64,000 nucleotides of DNA from Bacteroides sp. (GTDB taxonomy: Bacteria; Bacteroidota; Bacteroidia; Bacteroidales; Muribaculaceae). A program made the position numbers and the translations under genes. Below the pieces are notes generated by a model. The model was not told where the DNA came from, searched no databases, and saw only the letters and a list, made by a program, of their open reading frames with translations. Below, piece after piece: positions 45,419 through 55,433 of the stretch (the first letter of the stretch is position 1; the number at the start of each line of letters is the position of its first letter). The DNA lies in the NCBI GenBank assembly GCA_014801735.1, contig JAAVDO010000005.1, positions 15,641-79,640 on the forward strand. The letters run 5' to 3'.

Positions 45419-46054
45419 TTATCGGAGATCGACAATTTCCGCGCCTGGAGCGAATTTATTTTGAAAAGTAAATGTTGCTGTTCCAGGTGTCTTTCCATAT
45501 TCCTTGATTCCCGAGATATTGATACTTACAGGAGTACCGTCGCTCAGAATCATGTTTATGCTTACTGGATAGTTTCTTTTGTCTATAGCGATGGTGACAG
45601 TTTTTATGTCGCTTTTCTTGTTTTTTGCCGTCATTTCCACCATTTTCAGATCTCCTTTTGTTGGAAGAGTCTTGGCCGTAAAGCTCTTGCCGAGTGACCC
45701 GATTATGGCGTAGGGATTTACCTGAGCTAATTCCTCTGAAGTCGGCTCCGTTATATTAACCTCCTTACGCGATGGGATGTAGCTCCATTGTGTTGTTCCG
45801 TCATACCAAATTTTTATACTCCTGCTGTCGATCATGAACTTTTCGCCTGCCATGGTGATTGTGCCGTTATCTGTGCCTTGAGGACTTTGCATAACGAACG
45901 TTGCCGATAATCCGGGAGTAGATCTCAGCTTTGTCGTTGCAAGTTGAATGCTTTTCATCCCGTCGGAAGGTGTAGATGCCCAAGCCTTGGGTCCATGAAA
46001 TAGCAGACCCAAAAACATCAGTAGTATTGTCAAGTGAAGATGTCTGTTTGTCAT
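45419..46054 (-). CDS. lolA: LolA-like outer-membrane lipoprotein carrier
   Basis: A 211-residue periplasmic protein with a signal peptide (residues 1-27, ending WAS). The beta-rich body has LolA-type blocks: LSATFVMQSPQG, GEKFMIDSRSIKIWYDG and EVNITEPTSEEL. It would carry lipoproteins from the inner to the outer membrane. The divergence is typical of Bacteroidetes LolA. It sits between ftsK (157 nt) and trxB (61 nt), a gene order I recall as conserved in the order. Confidence 0.85.
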   Translation of the reverse strand: MTNRHLHLTILLMFLGLLFHGPKAWASTPSDGMKSIQLATTKLRSTPGLSATFVMQSPQGTDNGTITMAGEKFMIDSRSIKIWYDGTTQWSYIPSRKEVNITEPTSEELAQVNPYAIIGSLGKSFTAKTLPTKGDLKMVEMTAKNKKSDIKTVTIAIDKRNYPVSINMILSDGTPVSINISGIKEYGKTPGTATFTFQNKFAPGAEIVDLR

Positions 46055-46211
46055 TAACTGCTGCTGTCTTGCGGAAGTAGGGGAGTGGAAGGGCCATATT
46101 AGTCATTATGGCCACCTTTCTCCTCTTTTGCTTCCGCTTCTGATTTGTTGTCAGTATTATCAATGAGTTACGTTCTCAACTATAAAACAATTATCTCCGT
46201 GCTGCGGTTTA

Positions 46212-49199
46212 TTACATCACGTTATTACCTCCGCAGATTTCAAGATAGCGCTCAAGAGCCAGACTATCCATAAGCACCTGTCTTGGTTTGCCTCCGGTCG
46301 ATGGCCCGACTATTCCAGCTCTCTCAAGCTGATCCATAATCTTACCGGCGCGGGGGAATCCGATATTGTAGCGGCGTTGAAGAGCTGTAGTACTTCCTAC
46401 TCCGCTTTCAATGACCATTCTCGCGGCGGCTTCAAACAATGGATCGCGGTCAGTCATTCGCTCGCTACCGCCTCCGCCGTTGCCACCTTCTCCGTTAGGT
46501 GCCACATATTCCGGAAGCAGATATGCGTCTTGATATCCTGTCTGATTTGAAATCCATTCGCAAATGCCGTCAACTTCGTCGGTATCGATGAATGCACATT
46601 GTACTCGTTCTATTGATCCGTCGCGTGAGAAAAGCATGTCTCCTCGACCTATCAGTTGGTTTGCTCCTGGACGGTCAAGAATAATGCGTGATTCGAGCAT
46701 CTGTGTCACCCTGAATGCGATTCGTCCCGGGAAGTTGGCACGTATCACACCCGTGATGATGTTTGCAGAAGGTCGCTGCGTCGCGAGAATGATATGTATG
46801 CCTACGGCACGTGCTTTTTGTGCGATACGGGCGATAGGAGTCTCAACCTCTTTACCCGCTGTCATTATCAGGTCAGCAAACTCATCGATGATGACTATTA
46901 TATAAGGTAGGTACTGGTGGCCGTTGTGCGGGTTCAGTCGACGCTGCACGAACTTATCATTATATTCTTTTATACCTCTAACGTTTGCTTTCATGAGCAA
47001 CTCATATCTGTTGTCCATTTCCGTGCAGAGTGAATTGAGTGTCGGTACCACTTTCGCCGGATCAGTGATAATTGCTTTCTCTTCATCGGGTAGTTTTGCC
47101 AGATAGTGGCGCTCAAGACGTCCGTAGAGCGAGAATTCTACCATCTTCGGATCTACAAGCACGAATTTGACCTCCGCAGGATGCTTCTTGTAAAGTATCG
47201 AAGCGATAATCGTATTCAGACCTACCGATTTACCCATACCAGTCGATCCGGCAACGAGAAGGTGGGGCATTTTGGTCAGGTCAGCGATATAAACCTCGTT
47301 GCTTATCGTCGCGCCCATGGCCATAGGTAGTTCGGCTTTGGTCTCCTGAAATTTCTTCGACGATAAAATGCTTCTTATCGACACTATCTGTGCATCTTTG
47401 TTTGGAACTTCGATGCCAATCGTGCCTTTACCCGGCATTGGGGCGATGATTCTTATACCGATAGCTGAAAGGCTCAGGGCTATATCATCCTCCAGATTAC
47501 GGATTTTGTTGATTCTTACTCCTTCGGCGGGTACTATCTCATATAGCGTGATTGTAGGACCTACTGTCGCTACGATTTTCGAGATTTCTATACCGAAGTT
47601 ATTCAACACTCGGGTTATTCGTTCTTTATTCTCTTCTTGTTCTTGCTCATCCACGCTGTTTGTCTTTACAGGACGCTCGTGCAGAAGTTCCAGCGGCGGA
47701 CGTTTGTAGTGGCTAAGCTCAGCTGTCGGGTCATACAGATCGCCTCCGTCATGTTCTGCAACTTCGATGGGGGCTGCTACTGTTGTCACAGTCTCGACTT
47801 CTCCGCTTTGAGGTTTGGCGGATGTCTGTTCAGGCACATTTGGTGAGGTCGCCGGTGTCTGACGTGAGTCCGCATTCCGTATGGGCTCTACGGTCGGTTG
47901 GGTATTTTGAACCGGTTTTATGGGCGCTTCCGGAACTGGGTGATTTTTTGGCTTTGGTTCTTCTGTAAGAGCATCAAGCGGCGACACCGGGGCAGCCTTT
48001 ATTTCAATGGTGCTTTGGGGTGCTGCTGCATGTGATGTCCGCGTGTTCTGGGCCGGGGTATGTGGTGCATGATATGTTTCCTGCTCGGTCTGTTCATCCG
48101 TCTGGTAATCATCTAAATCTACCAGTTCCTCAAGAGGCTCGTTATAGTTGGGGGAGTGCTGGCCCGAAGAGTCTTTTTCTCCTTCATTCGTAGTGCTCGG
48201 CTCCTCATTCTTCATCGCAGCTGCAGCCTTTCTGATTTCTTGCAGGCGTTCTTCGGCTATCTTTGCCTCAAGGCGCTCCATGCGTCTTTTCTCTCTCCTT
48301 GCTCGGGCTGCAGAGATATGACCGCCTATCCAGCGGAAGAACTTTGCGAGCTGGGCAAAGAATATCAGTACCACGGCAGAAACGAGAATTATGCTTACGC
48401 CGATCATACCGAAAACACCCGTCGACTGATAGAGCAGATGATTAATGTAATATCCGTGCTCTCCGCCCCAGAACATTACACTCGGCATTGAATAGGTTAC
48501 CATTCCGAGCACTACCGACATGCTGACAAGTGTTATCAGGCTTTTGAACGTCAGCGAAAAGAATTTTGCATGACGTGTTCCGGTGAGTGACAGTCCCAGA
48601 ATGATTGAGTAGATTATGATGACGATGGCTCCAAGTCCGAAGCTGCGCGAGATTAGCGTTTCCGACAGCCAAGCGCCCAGAGGTCCACCGATATTGCTCA
48701 CCTTTTCAGGTTGCACTATCATGTTGTCAAGGCTGTAACTGTGGACCACACTCTGATCCGCGGCTCCGTTGGCGACGTAGCTGATGAATGCTATCGAAAG
48801 ATACGTCGCAAACACCAGAAGAACTATTCCTGCGAACATCGCAATACGGCCGTCCTTGAAAAAATTGGTTACGCCCGCTGATATTGCTTGAACATCTGGT
48901 GTCGGTTTGGCTGCCTTTTGGCGCGATCCTCCGGCTACCGCTTGTTGCTGTCTTTTTGTCTGCTGTTGTGTCTGTTTGGGATTTTGCTGTCTTTTCTGTC
49001 CGGCATCAGCTATGGGTTGACCGTTCTGCTGCCGGTGATTTGTTGTAGAAGCGTCCTGCTGCTCACTGTTAGGCTTTGGCATGGCTGCCGCTGCTACTGG
49101 CTCTTCTGCAGGATTCTGCATACGTCTCCGTGAAGGACGCGGCTTCGGTAGTGCCTCCGATTCAAAGGGAGATGAAGATATTTCGTCGTAAGATTCCAT
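46212..49199 (-). CDS. ftsK: FtsK/SpoIIIE DNA translocase
   Basis: A 995-residue protein: a Pro/Gln-rich cytoplasmic N-terminus, four transmembrane helices (about 125-290), a long acidic and Pro-rich linker, and the motor with alpha/beta RecA-like domain (Walker A GSTGMGKS, Walker B IIVIIDEFADL, ATQRPS). A C-terminal gamma winged helix follows (LQRRYNIGFPRAGKIMDQLE), which reads chromosome polarity sequences. It pumps DNA at the septum for chromosome segregation. The start at ATG 49197-49199 (MESYDEI) is preferred over an upstream ATG 12 codons earlier because the promoter lies between. Confidence 0.94.
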   Translation of the reverse strand: MESYDEISSSPFESEALPKPRPSRRRMQNPAEEPVAAAAMPKPNSEQQDASTTNHRQQNGQPIADAGQKRQQNPKQTQQQTKRQQQAVAGGSRQKAAKPTPDVQAISAGVTNFFKDGRIAMFAGIVLLVFATYLSIAFISYVANGAADQSVVHSYSLDNMIVQPEKVSNIGGPLGAWLSETLISRSFGLGAIVIIIYSIILGLSLTGTRHAKFFSLTFKSLITLVSMSVVLGMVTYSMPSVMFWGGEHGYYINHLLYQSTGVFGMIGVSIILVSAVVLIFFAQLAKFFRWIGGHISAARARREKRRMERLEAKIAEERLQEIRKAAAAMKNEEPSTTNEGEKDSSGQHSPNYNEPLEELVDLDDYQTDEQTEQETYHAPHTPAQNTRTSHAAAPQSTIEIKAAPVSPLDALTEEPKPKNHPVPEAPIKPVQNTQPTVEPIRNADSRQTPATSPNVPEQTSAKPQSGEVETVTTVAAPIEVAEHDGGDLYDPTAELSHYKRPPLELLHERPVKTNSVDEQEQEENKERITRVLNNFGIEISKIVATVGPTITLYEIVPAEGVRINKIRNLEDDIALSLSAIGIRIIAPMPGKGTIGIEVPNKDAQIVSIRSILSSKKFQETKAELPMAMGATISNEVYIADLTKMPHLLVAGSTGMGKSVGLNTIIASILYKKHPAEVKFVLVDPKMVEFSLYGRLERHYLAKLPDEEKAIITDPAKVVPTLNSLCTEMDNRYELLMKANVRGIKEYNDKFVQRRLNPHNGHQYLPYIIVIIDEFADLIMTAGKEVETPIARIAQKARAVGIHIILATQRPSANIITGVIRANFPGRIAFRVTQMLESRIILDRPGANQLIGRGDMLFSRDGSIERVQCAFIDTDEVDGICEWISNQTGYQDAYLLPEYVAPNGEGGNGGGGSERMTDRDPLFEAAARMVIESGVGSTTALQRRYNIGFPRAGKIMDQLERAGIVGPSTGGKPRQVLMDSLALERYLEICGGNNVM

Positions 49200-49222
49200 G
49201 CGGTGTTTTGAAAAATAGAATA

Positions 49223-49230
49223 CAAAGATA
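49223..49230 (-). promoter_or_regulatory. -7 element before ftsK
   Basis: Minus-strand TATCTTTG is an exact -7 match. The predicted start near 49217 leaves about 18 nt to the ATG at 49199 and excludes the longer frame start at 49235. Confidence 0.45.
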
Positions 49231-49312
49231 CGCAATTTCTGAATGACTTTCTGCGCACTTGCCCCTAACGTGAATCTTTTTTTACTTCGACATCCCGCTT
49301 TGTCGGTATCTT

Positions 49313-49969
49313 CTACCCGTTTGTATCTATATTTTTTAGTTTCGCGATGGTCTCTTTGGGGTTCTCCGATGAAAATACAAAGCTGCCGGCAACAAGAATG
49401 TCAGCTCCGGCCTCGGCAAGTTGTTTGGCGGTTTCCAAGTTCACTCCTCCGTCTATCTGAATTCTCGCACTTGATCCCGTACGCTTTAGGAGCTCGCATA
49501 ACTGGCGCGTCTTTCTCAGAATATGTGAGATAAACTTTTGGCCTCCGAATCCCGGATTCACCGACATAAGCAATATCATATCAAGCTCTGTCGCGATATC
49601 CTCAAGCATACACACCGGAGTCGCGGGATTGAGGGTTACCGCGGCCTTCATTCCTGCGTCTTTTATCTGTTGCACAACTCTGTGAAGATGGGTGCATGCT
49701 TCGTAATGAACATTCATTATTGCCGCACCGCAGTCTCTCACTTGACTCACATACCTTCCTGGATCTACTATCATCAGGTGAACGTCAAGAGGTTTTCGCG
49801 CCATTTTCGAAACCGACTCTATTACCGGAAAGCCGAATGATATGTTTGGTACGAAAACTCCGTCCATCACATCAAGATGAATCATATCGGCTTCGCTCTC
49901 ATTGAGCATCTTTATGTCCTGCCCCAGATTGCAGAAATTGGCCGACAACAGGGATGGAGATACTAGCAT
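49313..49969 (-). CDS. rpe: Ribulose-phosphate 3-epimerase
   Basis: A 218-residue TIM-barrel enzyme of the pentose phosphate pathway, interconverting ribulose-5-phosphate and xylulose-5-phosphate. Signatures are SPSLLSANF, the metal/catalytic HLDVMDGVFVPN, DVHLMI, VNPGFGGQ and IQIDGGVN with phosphate-binding VAGSFVF. It lies 6 nt downstream of the DedA gene, so they are likely in one operon. Confidence 0.95.
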   Translation of the reverse strand: MLVSPSLLSANFCNLGQDIKMLNESEADMIHLDVMDGVFVPNISFGFPVIESVSKMARKPLDVHLMIVDPGRYVSQVRDCGAAIMNVHYEACTHLHRVVQQIKDAGMKAAVTLNPATPVCMLEDIATELDMILLMSVNPGFGGQKFISHILRKTRQLCELLKRTGSSARIQIDGGVNLETAKQLAEAGADILVAGSFVFSSENPKETIAKLKNIDTNG

Positions 49970-49975
49970 GTTAGT

Positions 49976-50677
49976 TTACTTTTTGTTTTTGAAAGCATTG
50001 AATAGAATGATACCTACGCATATCACCCCGATACCAAGACCGAAATATGTTAGGTAATCATTATACTTTTCTACCTGTGTGAATAAGTCATCTAATTTGA
50101 CTGTTTTGCCCAACCAGTAGCCGAGACCGGCAAGTATGGCATTCCAAAGAGCGGCTCCGAGACCAGTATAAAGTATAAACTTTCCGACATTCATTTTTGC
50201 CAGTCCGGCCGGAATGCTGATAAGCTGTCTCACGGCCGGGATCAGACGGCCAATGAAAGTGGATATCGAACCATGTTCATCAAAATACTGTTCAGCCTTG
50301 TCAACTTTTTCGCGGTCAATTAGGCAAGCATGTCCTATTCTGGAATCTGCAAACTTGTAGACAAGCGGACGGCCGATCCACACCGAAAGATAATAATTGA
50401 TCAGAGCACCGACAATGGCGCCGGATGTGGCAACGAAAACGATCATAAATACATTCATGTCGCTCACCGTTATTGTGCCACCATTATAGGTCATAGTTCT
50501 CAGGGTCTGGGCTGACAGATATGCAGCGGGAGGGACTACAACTTCACTTGGAAAGGGTATGAAGGAACTTTCGACTACCATGAGTAAAAATACCAGAAGA
50601 TAACTGGCATTTTCAACTACCCATTGAAATATCGACGATGCGTCGGTCGAGAAAAGCAGTATCATTGCTTCGGTCAT
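49976..50677 (-). CDS. DedA-family membrane protein
   Basis: A 233-residue inner-membrane protein with about five helices and the DedA/SNARE-associated marks: ESSFIPFPSEVV, the acidic/aromatic loop, FIGRLIPAVRQLISIPAGLAKM (shown as FIGRLIPAVRQ) and GAALWNAILAGLGYWLG. DedA proteins support membrane homeostasis and flipping of undecaprenyl phosphate or phospholipids in characterised cases. The exact role here is unknown. It is flanked by the UDG-like gene (27 nt) and rpe (6 nt). Confidence 0.9.
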   Translation of the reverse strand: MTEAMILLFSTDASSIFQWVVENASYLLVFLLMVVESSFIPFPSEVVVPPAAYLSAQTLRTMTYNGGTITVSDMNVFMIVFVATSGAIVGALINYYLSVWIGRPLVYKFADSRIGHACLIDREKVDKAEQYFDEHGSISTFIGRLIPAVRQLISIPAGLAKMNVGKFILYTGLGAALWNAILAGLGYWLGKTVKLDDLFTQVEKYNDYLTYFGLGIGVICVGIILFNAFKNKK

Positions 50678-50704
50678 GTTGTGGTATAGTTAAGTCATGT
50701 GATG

Positions 50705-51331
50705 TTAGAGCAGGCCGACTTCTCTGAACATTGCTTCATATTGCTCAGCCTTCTTTTCGAGCGAAAGAGGATATGCTCTGGAAGTTGAGGGCATTCTGAA
50801 TATCTTTAGTTCTTTACCCCAGGGTGTCACGCCTGTTATCGATTCTCCGACCTTCGGTGCAGATATGCCTGTGAGATCGCTGATCACTCCCGCGGCTTTC
50901 TCTCCCGTAGTGGCAAGATTTTTACATGTGGGTATGAGACCCATTAGTTCTTCCAGATTGACAGGTTCTACTATTTCGAGAAACTTATCCGAAGCATTGT
51001 CCTGCAATCTCCTTACTTTGAACCCCGTGTCGCATAGTGCGATGCCACGTTCTGTAAGAAATGCTCTGATATCGTCAAGACGAAAAGTTTTGTCAAGTTC
51101 ATTTATGAAGCGGTCCCGATTGTCAAAAAATACAAGCCCCATTATCCTCCAGAAATCATTGATCTTGTTGGGATAATAGAACTTCATCGACCATCTGTTC
51201 TCTTTTGGAGGAAACGTTCCGAGAATCAATATTCTTGTATTGTCGGGAAGAAAAGGATCGAAAGGATGTGTTTCGATAGGCAGCGATATTGCATCCTGCT
51301 CTAGCGCTGTAGTCTTGACAGTTGATTTCAT
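50705..51331 (-). CDS. Uracil-DNA glycosylase superfamily protein
   Basis: A 208-residue protein with the UDG-fold motif ILGTFPP (residues 34-40), followed by FYYPNKINDFWRIMG, a block typical of a family often annotated as UDG-like or Mug-like, and PSTSRAYPLSL near the end in place of motif 2. It probably removes damaged or mismatched bases, but specificity is uncertain because the polar motif-1 residue differs from classical UDGs. Same direction as dedA and rpe downstream. Confidence 0.8.
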   Translation of the reverse strand: MKSTVKTTALEQDAISLPIETHPFDPFLPDNTRILILGTFPPKENRWSMKFYYPNKINDFWRIMGLVFFDNRDRFINELDKTFRLDDIRAFLTERGIALCDTGFKVRRLQDNASDKFLEIVEPVNLEELMGLIPTCKNLATTGEKAAGVISDLTGISAPKVGESITGVTPWGKELKIFRMPSTSRAYPLSLEKKAEQYEAMFREVGLL

Positions 51332-51419
51332 ATACTTGTAATTTATTATAGGTTACAGTTTAAGTATAACATGACTGCCTGGCCCTTTGTTCCCGTTCTT
51401 CTTCTCGTGTCAAAAGTGA

Positions 51420-51464
51420 GTCGGAGTGCGGACGGCCGCTGTAGCATCCTGTCCGCGCTCCGAC
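51420..51464 (-). terminator. Terminator after efp
   Basis: GTCGGAG-t-GCGGAC (51420-51433) pairs with GTCCGC-g-CTCCGAC (51451-51464), a 13-bp stem with one T-G opposition. Flanking AAAAGT (51412-51417) and ACTTTT (51471-51476) extend it and give the T-run on the minus strand. Confidence 0.75.
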
Positions 51465-51487
51465 TGTGTTACTTTTCCGACAAGTCG

Positions 51488-52051
51488 TTATTTTACGCGC
51501 TCCACGTATGAACCGTCACGGGTATCAATTCTTACCTTATCACCAGTGTTCACGAAGAGAGGCACACGTACTTCCGCCCCAGTTTCTACAGTTGCGGGTT
51601 TGAGGGTGTTGGTCGCGGTGTCACCTTTGATACCGGGTTCCGTGTAAGTCACCTCAAGGACAACGCTGGTAGGCATCTCACAAGTGAGGATCGTGTCAGA
51701 AGCAGCATGAACCATAGCCTCGCAGATATCGCCTTCCTTCAGGAACTGTACACCATCTATGCTTTCGCCGGGGATAGCTACCTGCTCGAAAGTCTCGGTG
51801 TGCATGAAGTTATATCCCATATCATCCTTGTAGAGATACTGGTAGGGACGACGCTCGATGCGCACTTCTTCTACCTTGACACCCGAGTTCCAGGTCTTGT
51901 CGATTACTCGACCTGTTTTCACGTTCTTAAGCTTTGTGCGAACGAAAGCCGGACCCTTACCGGGCTTTACATGAAGGAACTCGACGATGAAAAAGTAGTT
52001 GCCGTCGATATCGAGGCACATACCGTTTTTAAAATCTGCTGTTGTTGCCAT
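51488..52051 (-). CDS. efp: Elongation factor P
   Basis: A 187-residue translation factor that relieves ribosome stalling at proline runs. The three beta-barrel domains are present: KOW-like N-domain (residues 1-64) with the loop KPGKGPAF, where Lys32 is the position modified in other bacteria, then the OB domains ending [18 protein letters not shown]. No EpmA/B gene is seen nearby. It has its own promoter and terminator. Confidence 0.96.
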   Translation of the reverse strand: MATTADFKNGMCLDIDGNYFFIVEFLHVKPGKGPAFVRTKLKNVKTGRVIDKTWNSGVKVEEVRIERRPYQYLYKDDMGYNFMHTETFEQVAIPGESIDGVQFLKEGDICEAMVHAASDTILTCEMPTSVVLEVTYTEPGIKGDTATNTLKPATVETGAEVRVPLFVNTGDKVRIDTRDGSYVERVK

Positions 52052-52090
52052 ATATTTGTTTTGTGTTTAGTTTCACTTGCTAAGAGGTTG

Positions 52091-52123
52091 CAAAGTTAAT
52101 CAAATTTTCTCAACCTCCGCAAA
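52091..52123 (-). promoter_or_regulatory. sigma-AB promoter of efp
   Basis: Minus-strand TTTG (52120-52123), 21 nt, TAACTTTG (52091-52098), both exact. The predicted start near 52084 gives a leader of about 33 nt. Confidence 0.7.
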
Positions 52124-52131
52124 TCAACTCA

Positions 52132-53328
52132 TTATTTGCTGCGTTCTTTGCAGGTCACTTTAAGTTTTCTGTAAGCGCGCTCTGCTTTATCACGCGCTTT
52201 TTCCACGGTTTCGTCGATTGCGAGTATCACTCCCATGCGCCGGTGACCCTTGACTTCGGGTTTGCCGAAAATACGCATCTGCACGCCTTCCTCTTCAAGC
52301 ACCTTATCAATATTGCCGAAATCCACAGTATCTGTATCTCCTTCGACAACGATCGCTCTTGAAGCTGATGGTCCATAGAACCTGATCCCCGGAACCGGAA
52401 GTCCGAGCAAAGCTCTCGCATGAAGACCGAACTCACTCAGATCTTGCGAAATCATTGTCACCATACCAGTGTCATGAGGACGCGGTGAAACCTCGCTGAA
52501 AATCACGTCGTCCCCCTTGATAAACATTTCCACACCGAAGATTCCGTATCCTCCGAGTGCGTCTGTCACCTTTTTTGCGATCTCTCTCGCTTTTTCAAGC
52601 GCTTTGCTGATCATAGGCTGCGGTTGCCAAGAATATCTGTAATCACCGTCGACCTGTATGTGACCAATAGGTTCGCAGAATGTGGTACCTGACAGGCTTC
52701 TCACTGTCAGGAGTGTGATTTCATAATCGAAATCTACAAACCCTTCTACTATTACTCTTCCCGCACCAGCTCGCCCGCCTTCTTGTGCAATCTTCCATGC
52801 ACTGTCAGCATCTTCGGCTTTCTTTATCACGCTCTGACCGTGCCCCGATGAACTCATTATCGGCTTGACAACGCACGGCGTTCCGATGATTCTGACTGCT
52901 TCATCAAACTCTTCTTTCGTTGAAGCGAATCTGTATGGAGATGTCGGCAGGCCAAGTGTTTCGGCCGCGAGACGTCGTATGCCTTCACGGTTCATTGTGA
53001 GCCATGCTGCGTTTGCTGTGGGAGTCACATTAAATCCTTTGGTCTCCATCTCTTTCAGCATGTCTGTGGCGATGGCCTCGACCTCAGGGATTATATGGTT
53101 AGGCTTTTCTTTTTCGATTATTTCTTTCAACGCCTCTCCGTCAAGCATGTTGACCACATAGCTTCTGTGTGCTACCTGCATGGCCGGAGCGTTGTCATAG
53201 CGATCGCAGGCTATTACCTCAACTCCATAGCGTTGCAGTTCGATTGCGACTTCTTTTCCTAGCTCTCCGCTTCCCAGAAGTAAAGCTTTAATACCGACTG
53301 GGGTTCTTACCGATCCTATATGTATCAT
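52132..53328 (-). CDS. purT: Formate-dependent GAR formyltransferase
   Basis: A 398-residue ATP-grasp enzyme that makes formyl-GAR from GAR, formate and ATP in purine synthesis, an alternative to PurN. Blocks are [48 protein letters not shown], and the metal site [14 protein letters not shown] chose ATG 53326-53328 ([10 protein letters not shown]), which gives a length near the E. coli enzyme (392); the frame extends 25 codons upstream without homology. Confidence 0.93.
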   Translation of the reverse strand: MIHIGSVRTPVGIKALLLGSGELGKEVAIELQRYGVEVIACDRYDNAPAMQVAHRSYVVNMLDGEALKEIIEKEKPNHIIPEVEAIATDMLKEMETKGFNVTPTANAAWLTMNREGIRRLAAETLGLPTSPYRFASTKEEFDEAVRIIGTPCVVKPIMSSSGHGQSVIKKAEDADSAWKIAQEGGRAGAGRVIVEGFVDFDYEITLLTVRSLSGTTFCEPIGHIQVDGDYRYSWQPQPMISKALEKAREIAKKVTDALGGYGIFGVEMFIKGDDVIFSEVSPRPHDTGMVTMISQDLSEFGLHARALLGLPVPGIRFYGPSASRAIVVEGDTDTVDFGNIDKVLEEEGVQMRIFGKPEVKGHRRMGVILAIDETVEKARDKAERAYRKLKVTCKERSK

Positions 53329-53410
53329 AGATTCACAAATTATTGCCTTTAACCTGTTTATTGTTCCAATTAGGAGAGGTGCTTGACGGAGCAGAATCCG
53401 CATGCGGCTG

Positions 53411-53418
53411 CAAATTTA
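53411..53418 (-). promoter_or_regulatory. -7 element before purT
   Basis: Minus-strand TAAATTTG, exact match, no clear -33. The leader to the ATG at 53328 would be about 75 nt, long enough for regulation, but no known purine riboswitch fold was recognised. Confidence 0.4.
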
Positions 53419-53514
53419 GTGACTTTTGACCAATTCTCCACTCAGAATCATGCATGAAACATCAAATTGCAAAAAAAACTCTCGACGATTCGGGCTTTTC
53501 CCAAGAGTTTTGTG

Positions 53515-53522
53515 TAATTTTG
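53515..53522 (+). promoter_or_regulatory. -7 element before nusB
   Basis: TAATTTTG, exact match, about 57 nt before the ATG at 53579; TTTT at 53496-53499 is the nearest upstream T-run. It overlaps the upstream open frame, so that extension is unlikely to be coding. Confidence 0.45.
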
Positions 53523-53578
53523 CAACACCAAAAACAATACGTAACCCACGAGTTAAGTTAATTCGAACATTTACAGTC

Positions 53579-55027
53579 ATGATAAATCGTGTGCTTATCA
53601 GAATAAAGGTAGTGCAGTTGCTCTACAGCTATTTGCTCACCCGCAGCGAGTTTAAAATCGAACAGGCTCCGGATAGTCGGTCTACTAAAGATCGCCAGAC
53701 AGCTTATACCCTTTATCTCGATCTGTTGTTGCTTCTGCTTGAACTTTCAGGACAGAAGGTCCGCGATGAAGTGCCCGAGGCATGTAAGATGATTGCTGCC
53801 GATAAGTTTTTAAAGGCAAGCCCTATGGCTAAGTCTCTCTCTACCGATTCGAAGATCCGGGAGATCGTGCTGCGCGGAAAGAACAACGTAGCCTCATTTG
53901 ATTCTGCTTTAGTACCTATCTATAATGCTGTAATTGCTTCGTCGCCTTACCTGCGCCATAGTAAGGCAAAAGAACGCAACTTGGCTTCTGATGTGGAGTT
54001 TTGGTCGGATGTGACCCTCAATGTTCTGCCTCGTGTGCCGGAGTTCACAGATACTTTGCGTAGTCGTAACGAGTTTAGCCGCAATGCTCTCGATAATGCC
54101 ATCGCAATGGTATGCCGTACGCTCAACAGCTATAACGACAGTCTCTCTCAGGTCTCGGAAGCTCGCAACAATCTTGAGAAGTCACTCGATCAGGCTCACG
54201 ATCTGTATATGGCTCTGTTGCAGTTGATGATCGATGTGACCGACCTGCAGGCTACGCGTCTGGAAGAGGCCAAGCATAAATATCTTCCCACTCAACAGGA
54301 TCTGACGCCTGATACCCGCTTTATAGACAATGAGCTGATTAAGATACTTTGCGAGAATGATGAACTGAAAGAGTATCGCGACAGTCGACCGGTTTCTTTC
54401 CTTGATGATAATGAGATAGCTGTCGGCTCAATTCTGGACGACATCATAGAGTCTGACACATATAAAGAATATATGGCACTCTCGGTCACGGATTACCGCA
54501 CGGACTGTGAACTTTGGAAGAACCTTCTCAAGAATGTGATCCTTCCATCTGATACGCTGGCTGAAATTCTTGAGTCAAAATCCGTTTATTGGAACGATGA
54601 TCTTGAGATTATGGGTACATTCGTGATTAAGACTGTCAAACAGTTTGCATCTTCCGAAAAGGGTGGTAGAGATGTCAAGCTCCAGCCCAAATATAAAGAT
54701 AGGGAAGACGCTGCTTTCGGCAGTCGACTCTTCCTTAGCGTTATTGACAATCGTGAGACCTACCGCAGTTATATCGATCGTTTTATCAATCGTTCACAAT
54801 GGGATAGCGACCGTCTGGCATTTATGGACATCGTCATTATGATGACGGCAATAGGGGAGTTGTTGAACTTCCCGGCGATTCCAGTCCCGGTCACTGTCAA
54901 CGAGTATGTGGAGATAGCAAATAGCTACAGCACTCCTAAAAGCGGCTATTTTGTGAACGGAGTTCTCTCTTCGGTTATTAATTATCTTAAATCCGAGGGG
55001 TTGTTGCTTAAAAATATCCGGAAATAA
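53579..55027 (+). CDS. nusB: NusB, long Bacteroidales form
   Basis: A 482-residue protein whose last 130 residues (SRLFLSVIDNRETY, SDRLAFMDIVIMM, VTVNEYVEIANSYS, YFVNGVLSSVI) form the NusB fold that binds boxA RNA with NusE in rRNA antitermination. The first half (MINRVLIRIKVVQLLYSYL, then helical) repeats the style of a NusB-like helical bundle. Typical NusB is about 140 residues, and other Bacteroidetes have about 300, so this is unusually long. The start ATG 53579 was chosen from the conserved MINR block and the promoter. First gene of the nusB-yajC-ybbR-coaE operon. Confidence 0.88.
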   Translation: MINRVLIRIKVVQLLYSYLLTRSEFKIEQAPDSRSTKDRQTAYTLYLDLLLLLLELSGQKVRDEVPEACKMIAADKFLKASPMAKSLSTDSKIREIVLRGKNNVASFDSALVPIYNAVIASSPYLRHSKAKERNLASDVEFWSDVTLNVLPRVPEFTDTLRSRNEFSRNALDNAIAMVCRTLNSYNDSLSQVSEARNNLEKSLDQAHDLYMALLQLMIDVTDLQATRLEEAKHKYLPTQQDLTPDTRFIDNELIKILCENDELKEYRDSRPVSFLDDNEIAVGSILDDIIESDTYKEYMALSVTDYRTDCELWKNLLKNVILPSDTLAEILESKSVYWNDDLEIMGTFVIKTVKQFASSEKGGRDVKLQPKYKDREDAAFGSRLFLSVIDNRETYRSYIDRFINRSQWDSDRLAFMDIVIMMTAIGELLNFPAIPVPVTVNEYVEIANSYSTPKSGYFVNGVLSSVINYLKSEGLLLKNIRK

Positions 55028-55101
55028 ATGTATCTTTGCAGTCAGCATCCTACAGATGCCAGACTTCAAACCCATTAATAATATTACAACCAGTTCAGAT
55101 T

Positions 55102-55410
55102 ATGGAATCACAAGGTGGAATGCAACTTATAATGATAGTTGCTCTTATCGCCGTTTTCTATCTCTTTATGATCCGTCCTCAGCAGAAGCGTCAGAAAGAG
55201 ATCCGCAAGTTCCGCGAAGGAATTTCCAAAGGTGACAGAGTAGTTACCGCAGGAGGCATTCTTGGAAAGGTAACCACTGTCGGTGACAAGACTTTCCGCG
55301 TCGAAATATCCAAAGGTGTAGAAATTGAGATCGACAAGAATTCTGTATATCCTTCCGCACCGGATGTTGCTTCCGACCCTGCTCAGCAGGATAAGATTAA
55401 GAAAGACTGA
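55102..55410 (+). CDS. yajC: YajC, Sec translocon accessory protein
   Basis: A 102-residue protein with one N-terminal transmembrane helix (about 7-25) followed by the diagnostic FMIRPQQKRQKE and the KGDRVVTAGGILGKV block. YajC associates with SecDF and assists export. I chose ATG 55102 (MESQGGM); a frame start at 55036 adds 22 residues without homology. It lies 74 nt after nusB. Confidence 0.93.
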   Translation: MESQGGMQLIMIVALIAVFYLFMIRPQQKRQKEIRKFREGISKGDRVVTAGGILGKVTTVGDKTFRVEISKGVEIEIDKNSVYPSAPDVASDPAQQDKIKKD

Positions 55411-55433
55411 TAATTGATCGGTTTTTGAAACTC

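Noticed and set aside
53329..53410. Possible purine riboswitch in the purT leader
   Set aside because: No three-way junction with the conserved loop sequences is visible.
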